Assembly (NCBI GenBank): GCA_028293095.1
Contig: JAQGPK010000026.1
Coordinates: 1 to 14,411, forward strand
Reading direction: 5' to 3'
Length of the DNA: 14,411 nt
Source: Chlamydiia bacterium
GTDB lineage: Bacteria > Chlamydiota > Chlamydiia > Chlamydiales > FEN-1388
A model generated the notes under the pieces. It searched no databases, was not told the DNA's origin, and worked only from the letters and a program-made list of their open reading frames with translations. Position 1 is the first letter of the stretch, and every line of letters begins with the position of its first letter. Shown here one piece after another: positions 1 to 6,208 of this stretch. The position numbers and the translations under genes are program-made.

Positions 1-1231
1 AAAAAAGTGCAATTCCTACTAAAAAGGGAAAGAAAAGGTTATAAAAAATACCCATCAATGGAAAAGTCTGAAAACGATAGAGCGCCATTGGCAGCATTAA
101 AAGATGGACAGCGAGTAAAAGAGCCCATGAATTACGAAAGAAAACAAAACATACATGACCCACCTGATTAAGAGGTGTTAGCTCTAATGCTGACGAGACT
201 GAGCGTTTTGGAAAGTATTTTACTAGAATCTTTATACAGATAGGGTAAAAAAGTAAAATGGCACCGGCTGCTAAAAAGCTTAACTGAAAGCCAATATGCA
301 GGCAAAAAGAAGGGTTATAGAGAAGGACTGCCATAATCCCAACCCCGAGCGAATTTAAGCCAGTAGACTGCCTTTGAAAGATCTTTCCGATTAAGAGTAA
401 AGCAATCGAAATCCAGGCTCGCATCACCGAAGGATTCATTCCAATAAAGAGAAAATAGAGGGTTGTACTGAGGAAAAGTAGTATAATAGCACGGTGCCAA
501 GAGACAAAAAATCGAAGCAAGATGCCAAAAAATGCTGCGATCAAACTAAAATGAAAACCTGAGACTACCATGATATGTGAAAGCCCAGCACTACGTAACT
601 GATCCGCTAAAAGTGGGTCATTAAACTCCCCCAGTAAAAGTCCCTCTAAGAATGTACGAGTGTCCGTTGGTGGAAGATGCCCCCGAAGGTAGGTTTTTAA
701 AGCAAGTTTTGCAGAGAGACGAAGGTCTACTAAAGAAAAATATTTCTGCCACCCTTTATCCCTTTTCTCCCATTTTGCTCCACGTGCTGCCGTAAAAATA
801 AAAGCAGAATCACCCACACGTTTTAAAGAACCCTGGACTTCATACAAGAAATGAGGATCTGGTTTTTGCGAAAAGTCTTTCCAGGTTGCTGTACATGACA
901 CGTTTTTCACATTTTCAAGTGAATGCACCTTTAGCCGTAGCTTCCAAAAAGGAGTATTGTAGCGAATGCCTTGAGAGAGATCTTCGATTTCTACAAGAGC
1001 ACTACCTGAAATAAGCTCTTCTTGAGGAGAAGGAAGATGCATGCAATAGAGTGAAAGGAGATAGTACAAACATCCAACTACGCAAGCTACAAAAAATTGG
1101 GATGAGAATTTGGTATGAAAGAGAAGAAAAGTAAAAGGAATCAATAGAGTCCAAGATGGCGACAGCGCCAACATACAGCCTAAGGTTACAATGAAACCAA
1201 ATAAAAGAGCTGGATGGCGCTGCCAAAACAC
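1..1231 (-). CDS. comEC: ComEC/Rec2-family DNA-uptake channel protein (partial, C-terminus beyond the window)
   Basis: ComEC forms the inner-membrane channel that brings single-stranded DNA into the cell during natural transformation. The frame reads from a GTG at 1229-1231 and stays open for 410 codons to the window edge. Residues about 8-25 contain WQRHPALLFGF followed by hydrophobic helices. A soluble region at about 65-205 precedes the family's competence core: GLSHIMVVSGFHFSL at 216-230 (the GLSHxxxxSGxH signature), then NPSVMRAW, YNPSFCLHIGFQLSFLAAG, and a last visible LPMALYRFQTFPL with a hydrophobic tail. The frame has no ATG between its upstream stop (1316-1318) and Met codons inside the hydrophobic N-terminal region, so GTG is the best start. 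A weak AAGAG lies upstream, and the preceding gene ends 11 bp away, so co-transcription is likely. Whether a C-terminal metallo-beta-lactamase-like domain is present cannot be seen. Confidence 0.9.
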   Translation of the reverse strand, partial: MFWQRHPALLFGFIVTLGCMLALSPSWTLLIPFTFLLFHTKFSSQFFVACVVGCLYYLLSLYCMHLPSPQEELISGSALVEIEDLSQGIRYNTPFWKLRLKVHSLENVKNVSCTATWKDFSQKPDPHFLYEVQGSLKRVGDSAFIFTAARGAKWEKRDKGWQKYFSLVDLRLSAKLALKTYLRGHLPPTDTRTFLEGLLLGEFNDPLLADQLRSAGLSHIMVVSGFHFSLIAAFFGILLRFFVSWHRAIILLFLSTTLYFLFIGMNPSVMRAWISIALLLIGKIFQRQSTGLNSLGVGIMAVLLYNPSFCLHIGFQLSFLAAGAILLFYPICIKILVKYFPKRSVSSALELTPLNQVGHVCFVFFRNSWALLLAVHLLMLPMALYRFQTFPLMGIFYNLFFPFLVGIALF

Positions 1232-1242
1232 AAGATCACTCT

Positions 1243-2214
1243 TTAGAGAGGCTCTTTCGGAGCATCTTGTAAAGTTTCTTGGTCCATCGGCAAAGTGTAG
1301 AGAAAGGGTTCCTCTTCAAAAGAGGCCCCCTTTGGTTCTACCGTATCGCTCTGATGTACATCTTGAGAAGAGTCACTATTTACTTGAGCTGAAGTATTTT
1401 GAGGCTGATTTTCATCAGTGCGTAGATAAAAGGCACTACGATAGGCTTCATTTTCTTCGCGCAAGCGAGGCAAATTATCGCGGATCAAGGTTGTTGGCGG
1501 TGGCAGTAGCGCTCTTGGTAAAGAGGGTGCCGAAATTTGATCAACAGGTGATTGAGCTCTCTCACCATCATCTTGACCTGAATAGGGAGCTCCAATTCTC
1601 TCAAGAGGTGCGCCTTCGCTATCTGCTGAATTTGTAGAATATTCATCACCGGAGCCTTCTTCTCCTGCCATTCCTTGGCCTCCACGGCCACGACGTCTAA
1701 AGCCACGACGGCGCTCTCTTCGTCGATCGCCGCCTTTGGCATCAATACCAACACCGGCATCTGTTCGAGGCTCGCCTTTCACTTCAGCCTTAGGTTCACT
1801 CTTCTGATCACCTTTTGCTGGTGTCTGCGCACGTACAGAGGGCGCGCTGAGAAACTCTTCGCGAGAATTCTCAGGAGATACAGCTCTTGGTTCACGTCGA
1901 GAGCCCTCTTCACGAGCGGCTTTATAAGAAGCGTCACGTCCGCCGGCAATCTTCACACTGCCTGCAGGTAGTTGCGTCTTCAGCATCATACGAGGCTCTC
2001 TGACTTCTAGTACTTCATAATCTGCAACTGGTACTAAAAATGGTTTTGGACGTTCTGTTGAACGGAAAAAGAAGGCATTCCCGAAGGAAACAACCTCTAG
2101 GGATTCAACAAAGTGTTCTTCTTGTCCCAAACTTTTACTCGAACGAACTGCAAGGCGATACCCCTCGCGCGGAGTAATAATTGTTTCAATAATTGGTTCT
2201 CTTGTAAAGTCCAC
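1243..2214 (-). CDS. Uncharacterised chlamydial protein with Arg/Gly-rich centre
   Basis: The function is unknown. Residues 1-92 look like a compact folded domain (REPIIETIITPREGYRLAVR, SFGNAFFFRSTERPKPFLVP, DYEVLEVREPRMMLK). I recall a similar uncharacterised protein next to gap in other chlamydiae, but could not check this. Residues about 93-300 are low-complexity, charged and probably disordered. They carry an arginine/glycine block at 164-180 (DRRRERRRGFRRRGRGG) that resembles RGG-type RNA-binding segments, and then an acidic, Ser/Gln-rich tail. No signal peptide or membrane helix is seen. The start is GTG at 2212-2214 with AAGGA 8 nt upstream. An ATG at 2220-2222 is in another frame. The gene lies 233 bp after gapA and 11 bp before comEC. 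An RNA-binding role is inferred from composition only. Confidence 0.82.
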   Translation of the reverse strand: MDFTREPIIETIITPREGYRLAVRSSKSLGQEEHFVESLEVVSFGNAFFFRSTERPKPFLVPVADYEVLEVREPRMMLKTQLPAGSVKIAGGRDASYKAAREEGSRREPRAVSPENSREEFLSAPSVRAQTPAKGDQKSEPKAEVKGEPRTDAGVGIDAKGGDRRRERRRGFRRRGRGGQGMAGEEGSGDEYSTNSADSEGAPLERIGAPYSGQDDGERAQSPVDQISAPSLPRALLPPPTTLIRDNLPRLREENEAYRSAFYLRTDENQPQNTSAQVNSDSSQDVHQSDTVEPKGASFEEEPFLYTLPMDQETLQDAPKEPL

Positions 2215-2222
2215 GGTTTCAT

Positions 2223-2227
2223 TCCTT
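2223..2227 (-). promoter_or_regulatory. Ribosome binding site deciding a GTG start
   Basis: On the minus strand this reads AAGGA and lies 8 nt before the GTG at 2214. It supports GTG as the start of the Arg/Gly-rich protein gene. The nearby out-of-frame ATG at 2220-2222 directly abuts the AAGGA and so is too close. Confidence 0.6.
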
Positions 2228-2396
2228 TATCACTATTTTTCATCTCTTTGGACTCTGAAAATATTCATCTTGTACGCCAGCACAGGCTAATAACCGCTTT
2301 TCTGAAATCGTATTCGAAAATAAGGTCTATTACATACCTAGCTCGTAAATGTTTTTACCTAACCTCTTAACAGTGAGTAATTAGGGTATTCAAAGT

Positions 2397-2419
2397 TCTC
2401 GTACTGGTTTTGCACGAGA
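2397..2419 (-). terminator. Possible weak terminator or hairpin after gapA
   Basis: Downstream of the gapA stop the minus strand carries a 6-bp stem (TCTCGT pairing with ACGAGA) around an 11-nt loop. Only a poor T-run follows (AACTTTG). It could attenuate transcription between gapA and the next gene, but read-through is equally plausible. Nothing else definite was seen in the 233-bp gap (2215-2447). Confidence 0.25.
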
Positions 2420-2447
2420 GGGTAAGTATACAACAAGAGGAATTCAG

Positions 2448-3470
2448 TTAGAAGTCAATTTTTTTATCAACTCTTGCAATGAATCGCACCAAATCAACCA
2501 CCCGTTGTGAGTAGCCCATTTCATTGTCATACCACGCAATCAACTTGAAAAAATTTGAATTGAGCGCAATGCCCGCTCCTTTATCAAATATCGCAGAGTA
2601 TGAACTGCCAATAAAATCACAAGAGACCACTTGCTCGTCTGTCACAGAAAGTATACCTTTCATAGAAGATGCAGCCGCCTTTTCCATGGCCTGGCAAACT
2701 GCCTGATAAGTTGCTGGCTGACTGAGCCTGACCGTAAGATCTACAACAGAAACAGCTGCAACCGGAACACGAAAAGCCATCCCACTTAACTTGTTTTTTA
2801 GCTCGGGAATACATTGAGCTACCGAACTTGCAGCACCTGTTGAAAAAGGTATAATACTTTGTAGAGCAGAGCGTCCTGCACGTAAAGTACCTTTTGATGT
2901 AGTATCCACAATCGATTGAGATGCAGTCGTTGCATGAACCGTCGTCATTAACCCCTCTTCAATCCCAAAAGTATCTAGTAATACCTTGCAAATCGGCGCG
3001 AGACAATTTGTCGTACAAGAAGCATTCGAAACAATATCATCTTTTCGAGGATCAAAAGTATGTTCATTTACACCGAGAACAAAGGTTGGAATATCATCTG
3101 TTGCAGGCGCTGTAATGAGCACACGCTGTGCCCCTGCAGTAAGATGTTTGCCTGCAAGTTCACGCGTGAGAAAGCGACCTGAGGCTTCAATGACATAATC
3201 TACCTGTAGTTCTTTCCAAGGAAGTTCAGACGGATCCTTCCGATTATAGATTGCAATCCTCTTTTGGTTGATGATCAAAGCATCTGACTGGGACTGTACA
3301 TCACCTTGAAATTTGCCATGCACCGAATCGTAGGTAAAAAAATAGGCCAGTGTCTCACTTGATGCAAGATCATTAATTGCAACCACCTCAACATCAGAAA
3401 GGTCAAGCATACAACGAAGTGCAAGTCTACCTATGCGACCGAAGCCGTTAATAGCAACCCTCACCGACAT
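2448..3470 (-). CDS. gapA: Glyceraldehyde-3-phosphate dehydrogenase, type I
   Basis: This cytosolic glycolytic enzyme oxidises glyceraldehyde-3-phosphate with NAD+ and phosphate to 1,3-bisphosphoglycerate. The protein has 340 residues, close to the usual ~335. It shows the Rossmann motif INGFGRIGR (7-15), ND at 33-34 for NAD binding, the nucleophile Cys152 in SNASCTTNCLAP, catalytic His179 in TTVHATT, AFR (Arg234) and a C-terminal WYDNEMGY. The S-loop region is unusual: TSKGTLRAGR replaces the common SxKDWRGGR, and STGAASSV replaces the near-universal STGAAKAV. The start is the ATG at 3470 with AAGGAG 6 nt upstream. The frame extends 24 codons further upstream, but that part looks non-coding and the family N-terminus begins at MSVRVAINGFG. 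gapA directly following the alpha operon is a chlamydial arrangement. Confidence 0.97.
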   Translation of the reverse strand: MSVRVAINGFGRIGRLALRCMLDLSDVEVVAINDLASSETLAYFFTYDSVHGKFQGDVQSQSDALIINQKRIAIYNRKDPSELPWKELQVDYVIEASGRFLTRELAGKHLTAGAQRVLITAPATDDIPTFVLGVNEHTFDPRKDDIVSNASCTTNCLAPICKVLLDTFGIEEGLMTTVHATTASQSIVDTTSKGTLRAGRSALQSIIPFSTGAASSVAQCIPELKNKLSGMAFRVPVAAVSVVDLTVRLSQPATYQAVCQAMEKAAASSMKGILSVTDEQVVSCDFIGSSYSAIFDKGAGIALNSNFFKLIAWYDNEMGYSQRVVDLVRFIARVDKKIDF

Positions 3471-3476
3471 AACAGT

Positions 3477-3482
3477 CTCCTT
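3477..3482 (-). promoter_or_regulatory. Strong ribosome binding site of gapA
   Basis: The minus strand reads AAGGAG, 6 nt before the ATG at 3470. This fixes the gapA start there rather than at the in-frame GTG-type codon at 3542. Confidence 0.75.
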
Positions 3483-3550
3483 AATTTTATTTTTTGTAGC
3501 GTATACGAGACCAAGGAAATAGCCTAGCACATTCTCTACCAATTCTAGTG

Positions 3551-3579
3551 AGTATCAGAGAGAGAACTATAAAATGCAA
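3551..3579 (-). promoter_or_regulatory. Candidate sigma-70-type promoter for gapA
   Basis: On the minus strand TTGCAT and GATACT are separated by 17 bp, each matching the -35 and -10 consensus at 4 of 6 positions. Transcription would start about 70 nt before the gapA ATG. A separate promoter is expected because a strong terminator ends the ribosomal operon, but this match is weak and other candidates are possible. Confidence 0.25.
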
Positions 3580-3679
3580 AGCGAATCCGTTCTATAGCAT
3601 TCTCTATGGAAAGCTACAAAGAACAAGAAAAGTGAGAGTTAGAAAATAGGCTTTTATGATTTGAAGCGTCCATAGATTA

Positions 3680-3721
3680 TTTTTAACGCAGAGGAACTAC
3701 AAAAGATGCAAAGGAGCAAAG
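3680..3721 (+). repeat. AACGCAAAG-type intergenic repeat, copy R1
   Basis: It begins TTTTTAACGCAGAGGAACTA and continues through ACAAAAGATGCAAAGGAGCAAAG, so that units ending in AAAG or AGAG recur every 7-9 nt. It aligns end to end with the copies at 4050-4082 and 4270-4310 but is more diverged. Confidence 0.6.
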
Positions 3722-3805
3722 AATTGTAAAGGTATTTTATAGTGGGCTCCATCTTTAGGGCCAAAACTGAGAAAAAATTTATTCTGTAGATAGAGAAGAA
3801 TTACG

Positions 3806-3832
3806 GAAATCTCTCTCTGCGTTCTCTTTCTC
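3806..3832 (-). repeat. Possible degenerate repeat copy, inverted relative to R1
   Basis: The minus strand reads GAGAAAGAGAACGCAGAGAG followed by AGATT. It shares AACGCAGAG with R1 but is too short and diverged to be sure. If real, it forms an inverted pair with R1 about 85 bp away, as R2 and R3 do further on. Confidence 0.3.
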
Positions 3833-3901
3833 GACTTTAGAATTTTTTATCATAAAAGCAGTAATAGATTTTATTGTTGAGAACACTTCTTCAAGCTGCA
3901 A

Positions 3902-3934
3902 ACCACGCAAGTGGTACTTTACCACGCAAGTGGT
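3902..3934. repeat. Two tandem identical 14-bp hairpins
   Basis: The sequence ACCACGCAAGTGGT occurs twice, at 3902-3915 and 3921-3934, with a period of 19 bp. Each copy is a 5-bp stem (ACCAC/GTGGT) around GCAA, a stable GNRA-type tetraloop when read as plus-strand RNA. The 5-bp spacer is ACTTT. Confidence 0.7.
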
Positions 3935-3946
3935 TACAGTTATTAG

Positions 3947-3971
3947 CCGTAGGTGACGAAAGAACCTACGG
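3947..3971. repeat. Perfect 8-bp stem-loop
   Basis: CCGTAGGT at 3947-3954 pairs perfectly with ACCTACGG at 3964-3971 around the loop GACGAAAGA. No U-run follows on either strand, so a terminator is unlikely. It lies 12 bp after the pair of GCAA hairpins. Confidence 0.65.
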
Positions 3972-3993
3972 TATAATCACGAGGCAAATTAGA

Positions 3994-4006
3994 GCCAGAA
4001 ACTGGC
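3994..4006. repeat. Short hairpin GCCAG-AAA-CTGGC
   Basis: A perfect 5-bp stem around a 3-nt loop, 22 bp after the previous hairpin. Alone it could be chance; it is listed because it is the fourth hairpin in about 105 bp. Confidence 0.4.
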
Positions 4007-4049
4007 GACACTTGATCAAAGATACATTAGAAAAAATCAGTCTTTTTTA

Positions 4050-4082
4050 TTTTTAACGCAAAGAAATACAGAAGGCGCAAAG
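4050..4082 (+). repeat. AACGCAAAG-type intergenic repeat, copy R2
   Basis: It begins TTTTTAACGCAAAGAAATAC and ends GAAGGCGCAAAG. It equals the reverse complement of the copy at 4270-4310 except that 8 nt (AAAGACGC) are missing, which is about one repeat unit. The two copies face each other and bracket about 190 bp. Confidence 0.75.
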
Positions 4083-4130
4083 TCCCAAAGAGTAGCCACA
4101 CAATGCCATAGAGAAGGCCTTTTTGATTCT

Positions 4131-4166
4131 TTTTCACCACAGAGATCACAGAGGACAGAGAGAGAG
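4131..4166 (+). repeat. CACAGAG-type repeat tract, copy R4
   Basis: TTTTCACCACAGAGATCACA is followed by GAGGACAGAGAGAGAG, giving ACAGAG three times at 8-9 nt intervals. It lies between the inverted copies at 4050-4082 and 4270-4310 and has the same general design (T-run, AAC/ACC, then short purine-rich units). Confidence 0.55.
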
Positions 4167-4269
4167 GAGAGAAGGGCAACATAGGCAACACTTTAGTTCC
4201 ACAAGACAGATAACACTTTTTAAATAAATCAAACCTTGTCTTTAACTATACGTAAAGCTATTCCTTTCT

Positions 4270-4310
4270 CTTTGCGCCTTCGCGTCTTTTGTATTTCTTT
4301 GCGTTAAAAA
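4270..4310 (-). repeat. AACGCAAAG-type intergenic repeat, copy R3 (inverted)
   Basis: The minus strand begins TTTTTAACGCAAAGAAATAC and continues AAAAGACGCGAAGGCGCAAAG. Units ending in AAAG or GAAG recur every 7-8 nt. It is the inverted partner of the copy at 4050-4082 and matches it without substitutions outside one 8-nt indel. Confidence 0.75.
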
Positions 4311-4532
4311 ATCCTAAAATCGAGTCTGTGATCTCATAGGTAATACTCCCTCTCATAATGGAGGAAATCTCTACGACTCGGAGGAAATTGACAATAGAAA
4401 AGCAGAGAATAGAATACTTTATGTTGTTTATTATTTTAACAAAAGATGTGTATAAAAGTATGCTGTGGTCTTTATGATAAAAAATAAAATACGCGCTTAT
4501 TTCAGAAATGAGATAAGAGTGGTGTTTCTATA

Positions 4533-4583
4533 GACAAAGAAAAGCGTTTTAGACTGACAACGTATTGTCAGCTTAAAACGCTT
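4533..4583 (-). terminator. Intrinsic terminator ending the ribosomal-protein operon
   Basis: Downstream of the rplQ stop, the minus strand forms AAGCGTTTTA, a 2-nt internal loop, TTGTCAG/CTGACAA and a 4-nt loop. In total this is 17 base pairs in two blocks. It is followed by TTTTCTTTGTC as the U-rich tail. The plus strand also has T-rich sequence after the stem, but no gene reads that way. This explains why gapA should have its own promoter. Confidence 0.85.
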
Positions 4584-4602
4584 GATTTTATATTCTTAGA
4601 AT

Positions 4603-5034
4603 TTACGCTGGAAGGTACTCGATAATGCACTGTTCTGCATTGTCACCGACGCGCTTTTCAGGTAAACGAATAATGCGTGTATAGCCACCTTGTCTTGTCA
4701 TAAAACGAGGACCAAGCTCTTGGAAGAGTTTCTGGATTACCTTGCGATCGCCATTGTAGGCTGAAGTGTCGCCTTCGCGAACAGCTCGTGCCTCTTTTGG
4801 AGAAAGCGCATTATAACGAATCATCATGTTCTGAACTGCCTGACGGCGAGCGTGCAAAGTATCTTTCTTCGCAAGCGTAATCATTTGATCCGCAAAGCGA
4901 CGAAGCTCTTTTGCTTTCGCAGGAGTCGTGACCATTCTTTCATGTTGAATTAACGATTTTAGCATATTAGCAAACATACAACGTCTATGCGGTGCTGTAC
5001 GGCCTAATTTGCAACTTTTTTTCATGTGTCTCAT
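4603..5034 (-). CDS. rplQ: 50S ribosomal protein L17
   Basis: L17 binds 23S rRNA in the large subunit near the peptide exit tunnel. The 143-residue protein shows the family start MRHMKKSCKLGRTAPHRRCM, then ANMLKSLIQHERMVTT, AKELRRFADQMITLAKK, and a C-terminal GGYTRIIRLPEKRVGDNA. Its length matches chlamydial L17 (about 141). The start is ATG with AGGTGA about 6 nt upstream. That binding site overlaps the rpoA stop, with 10 bp between the genes, so translation is coupled to rpoA. It is the last gene before the terminator at 4533-4583. Confidence 0.97.
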   Translation of the reverse strand: MRHMKKSCKLGRTAPHRRCMFANMLKSLIQHERMVTTPAKAKELRRFADQMITLAKKDTLHARRQAVQNMMIRYNALSPKEARAVREGDTSAYNGDRKVIQKLFQELGPRFMTRQGGYTRIIRLPEKRVGDNAEQCIIEYLPA

Positions 5035-5044
5035 GACTTCTCAC

Positions 5045-6157
5045 CTAAGCTATATTCTTCTTTTCCTTTACAACCTTTCTCTCATCGATAAGGTCCTTAA
5101 CTTTTTCTTTAGCGTTATCAGTATTGATACCAAAAGAGGAAAGATCCATACCCAAAGAAAGGTTCATATCAGAAAGTTTGGCTTTGATCTCATTTAATGA
5201 TTTCTTTCCAAAGTTTCTGAATTCAAGCATTCTCTTTTCAGGGATACAGACAAGCTCTGCTATTGTATCAATATTAGCACTCGCTAAACAGTTCGTAGAA
5301 CGTACTGAAAGCTCAATCTCATCGATTCTTAGCATCAATTTATCGAGAAGCTCATCATCATCTTTACGATGTTCACGAGAAACTTGATCAAACACTAAAT
5401 CGTGCGCGTTAATTTGACCGAAAACATCAAAGTTCTTAATCGCAATTTGTGACGCAAATGAAAGTGCTTCAACAGGAGTTAAACGACCATCAGTCGTCAC
5501 TTCTAATACTAGTCTATCATAATCTGTGTCTTGGCCAACGCGAGTATTCTCTACAAAGTAGTTCACAAGTCGTACAGGTGAAAAACTAGTGTCGATCACA
5601 ATCTCATCAACCAATTTGTTTGGTAGTATGTGTCTCTCAGAAGGCACATATCCACGGCCATACCCAACACGCAAGTCAATTTGTCTCTTCATTGGCTTTG
5701 TTACAGTAAAGAGGTGGAGCTCAGGGTTCACAATTTCAAAGATATCTTCCGGTATGACATCGCCTAAAGTGATCTTCACATGTCCCTCGTTTTTATCGAG
5801 GTCACTTTGTGAAACATCAATTTTTGATGTCAAAATACGTGGATCTCGATTGTATGCTTCATCTTCAGTCGGCAGGCATCGTAGCAATGCACCTTTAAGA
5901 TTCAGTACAATGTTCGTCATATCTTCAACAATGCCTTCTACCGCCATGAATTCATGCGGCACGCTCTCTATACGCATTGAAATGATACCAGGAGTTTCTA
6001 GCGATGAGAGTAAAATACGTCTCAAGGCATTTCCTAGACTGTGACCCATGACCCTTTCAAAAGGTTCCGCTGTAAATCGCGCAAAATTTTTTGTAGCGCT
6101 CTCTTCGTCGATATAAATTTTACGAGGCTTTTCGATTCGGCCGAATTTTACCATCAT
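5045..6157 (-). CDS. rpoA: DNA-directed RNA polymerase subunit alpha
   Basis: The alpha subunit dimerises to start RNA polymerase assembly and contacts upstream promoter DNA and activators. The protein has 370 residues. The N-terminal domain contains RFTAEPFERVMGHSLGNALR (dimer and beta contacts, about 28-47), and the insert domain follows at about 60-180. The C-terminal domain contains LSVRSTNCLASANIDTIAEL and FRNFGKKSLNEIKAKL (283-328), where Arg286 corresponds to the DNA-contacting Arg265 of Escherichia coli. A lysine-rich tail follows. Two ATG codons stand side by side (6157 and 6154), with a GGGGGAG-type binding site about 10 nt upstream, so the exact start is uncertain by one residue. 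It is 51 bp after rpsK. Confidence 0.98.
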   Translation of the reverse strand: MMVKFGRIEKPRKIYIDEESATKNFARFTAEPFERVMGHSLGNALRRILLSSLETPGIISMRIESVPHEFMAVEGIVEDMTNIVLNLKGALLRCLPTEDEAYNRDPRILTSKIDVSQSDLDKNEGHVKITLGDVIPEDIFEIVNPELHLFTVTKPMKRQIDLRVGYGRGYVPSERHILPNKLVDEIVIDTSFSPVRLVNYFVENTRVGQDTDYDRLVLEVTTDGRLTPVEALSFASQIAIKNFDVFGQINAHDLVFDQVSREHRKDDDELLDKLMLRIDEIELSVRSTNCLASANIDTIAELVCIPEKRMLEFRNFGKKSLNEIKAKLSDMNLSLGMDLSSFGINTDNAKEKVKDLIDERKVVKEKKNIA

Positions 6158-6208
6158 GAATTTTTTTCTCCCCCCTCTCCTGCTTCCAATTAGATTTCAT
6201 TGACTTAA

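Larger units (their letters stand above)
3583..4532. other. Repeat-bearing intergenic region without a convincing gene
   Basis: About 950 bp between the gapA promoter area and the rplQ terminator. I see no protein-like ORF here; the longest frame (3874-4056, plus) starts at TTG and has no recognisable family. The region holds short AACGCAAAG/CACAGAG-type repeats at 3680-3721, 4050-4082, 4131-4166 and 4270-4310, a possible degenerate copy at 3806-3832, and a hairpin cluster at 3902-4006. No tRNA or known ncRNA was recognised. The stretch at 4311-4532 is A+T-rich and shows nothing definite. Confidence 0.7.

Noticed and set aside
1191..1637. Plus-strand frame opposite the Arg/Gly-rich protein gene
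   Set aside because: The minus-strand gene has a ribosome binding site and a plausible conserved domain; the plus frame has neither.
3471..3542. N-terminal extension of GAPDH by 24 residues to a start at 3542
   Set aside because: The extension lacks similarity to GAPDH N-termini, and an AAGGAG site lies 6 nt before the ATG at 3470 where the family sequence begins.
3874..4056. Plus-strand frame of 60 codons in the intergenic region
   Set aside because: It starts at TTG, has no recognisable family, and is made mainly of the hairpin cluster and the start of a repeat.
3680..4310. CRISPR array in the repeat-rich gap
   Set aside because: The repeats are few, unevenly spaced, in both orientations and lack regular spacers; no cas genes are in the window.
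3583..4532. tRNA or other standard RNA gene in the intergenic region
   Set aside because: No cloverleaf with a TTC-containing T-arm, and no known ncRNA pattern, could be recognised.
5589..6044. Long plus-strand frame opposite rpoA
   Set aside because: It is the antisense shadow of a highly conserved rpoA and shows no protein-family pattern.
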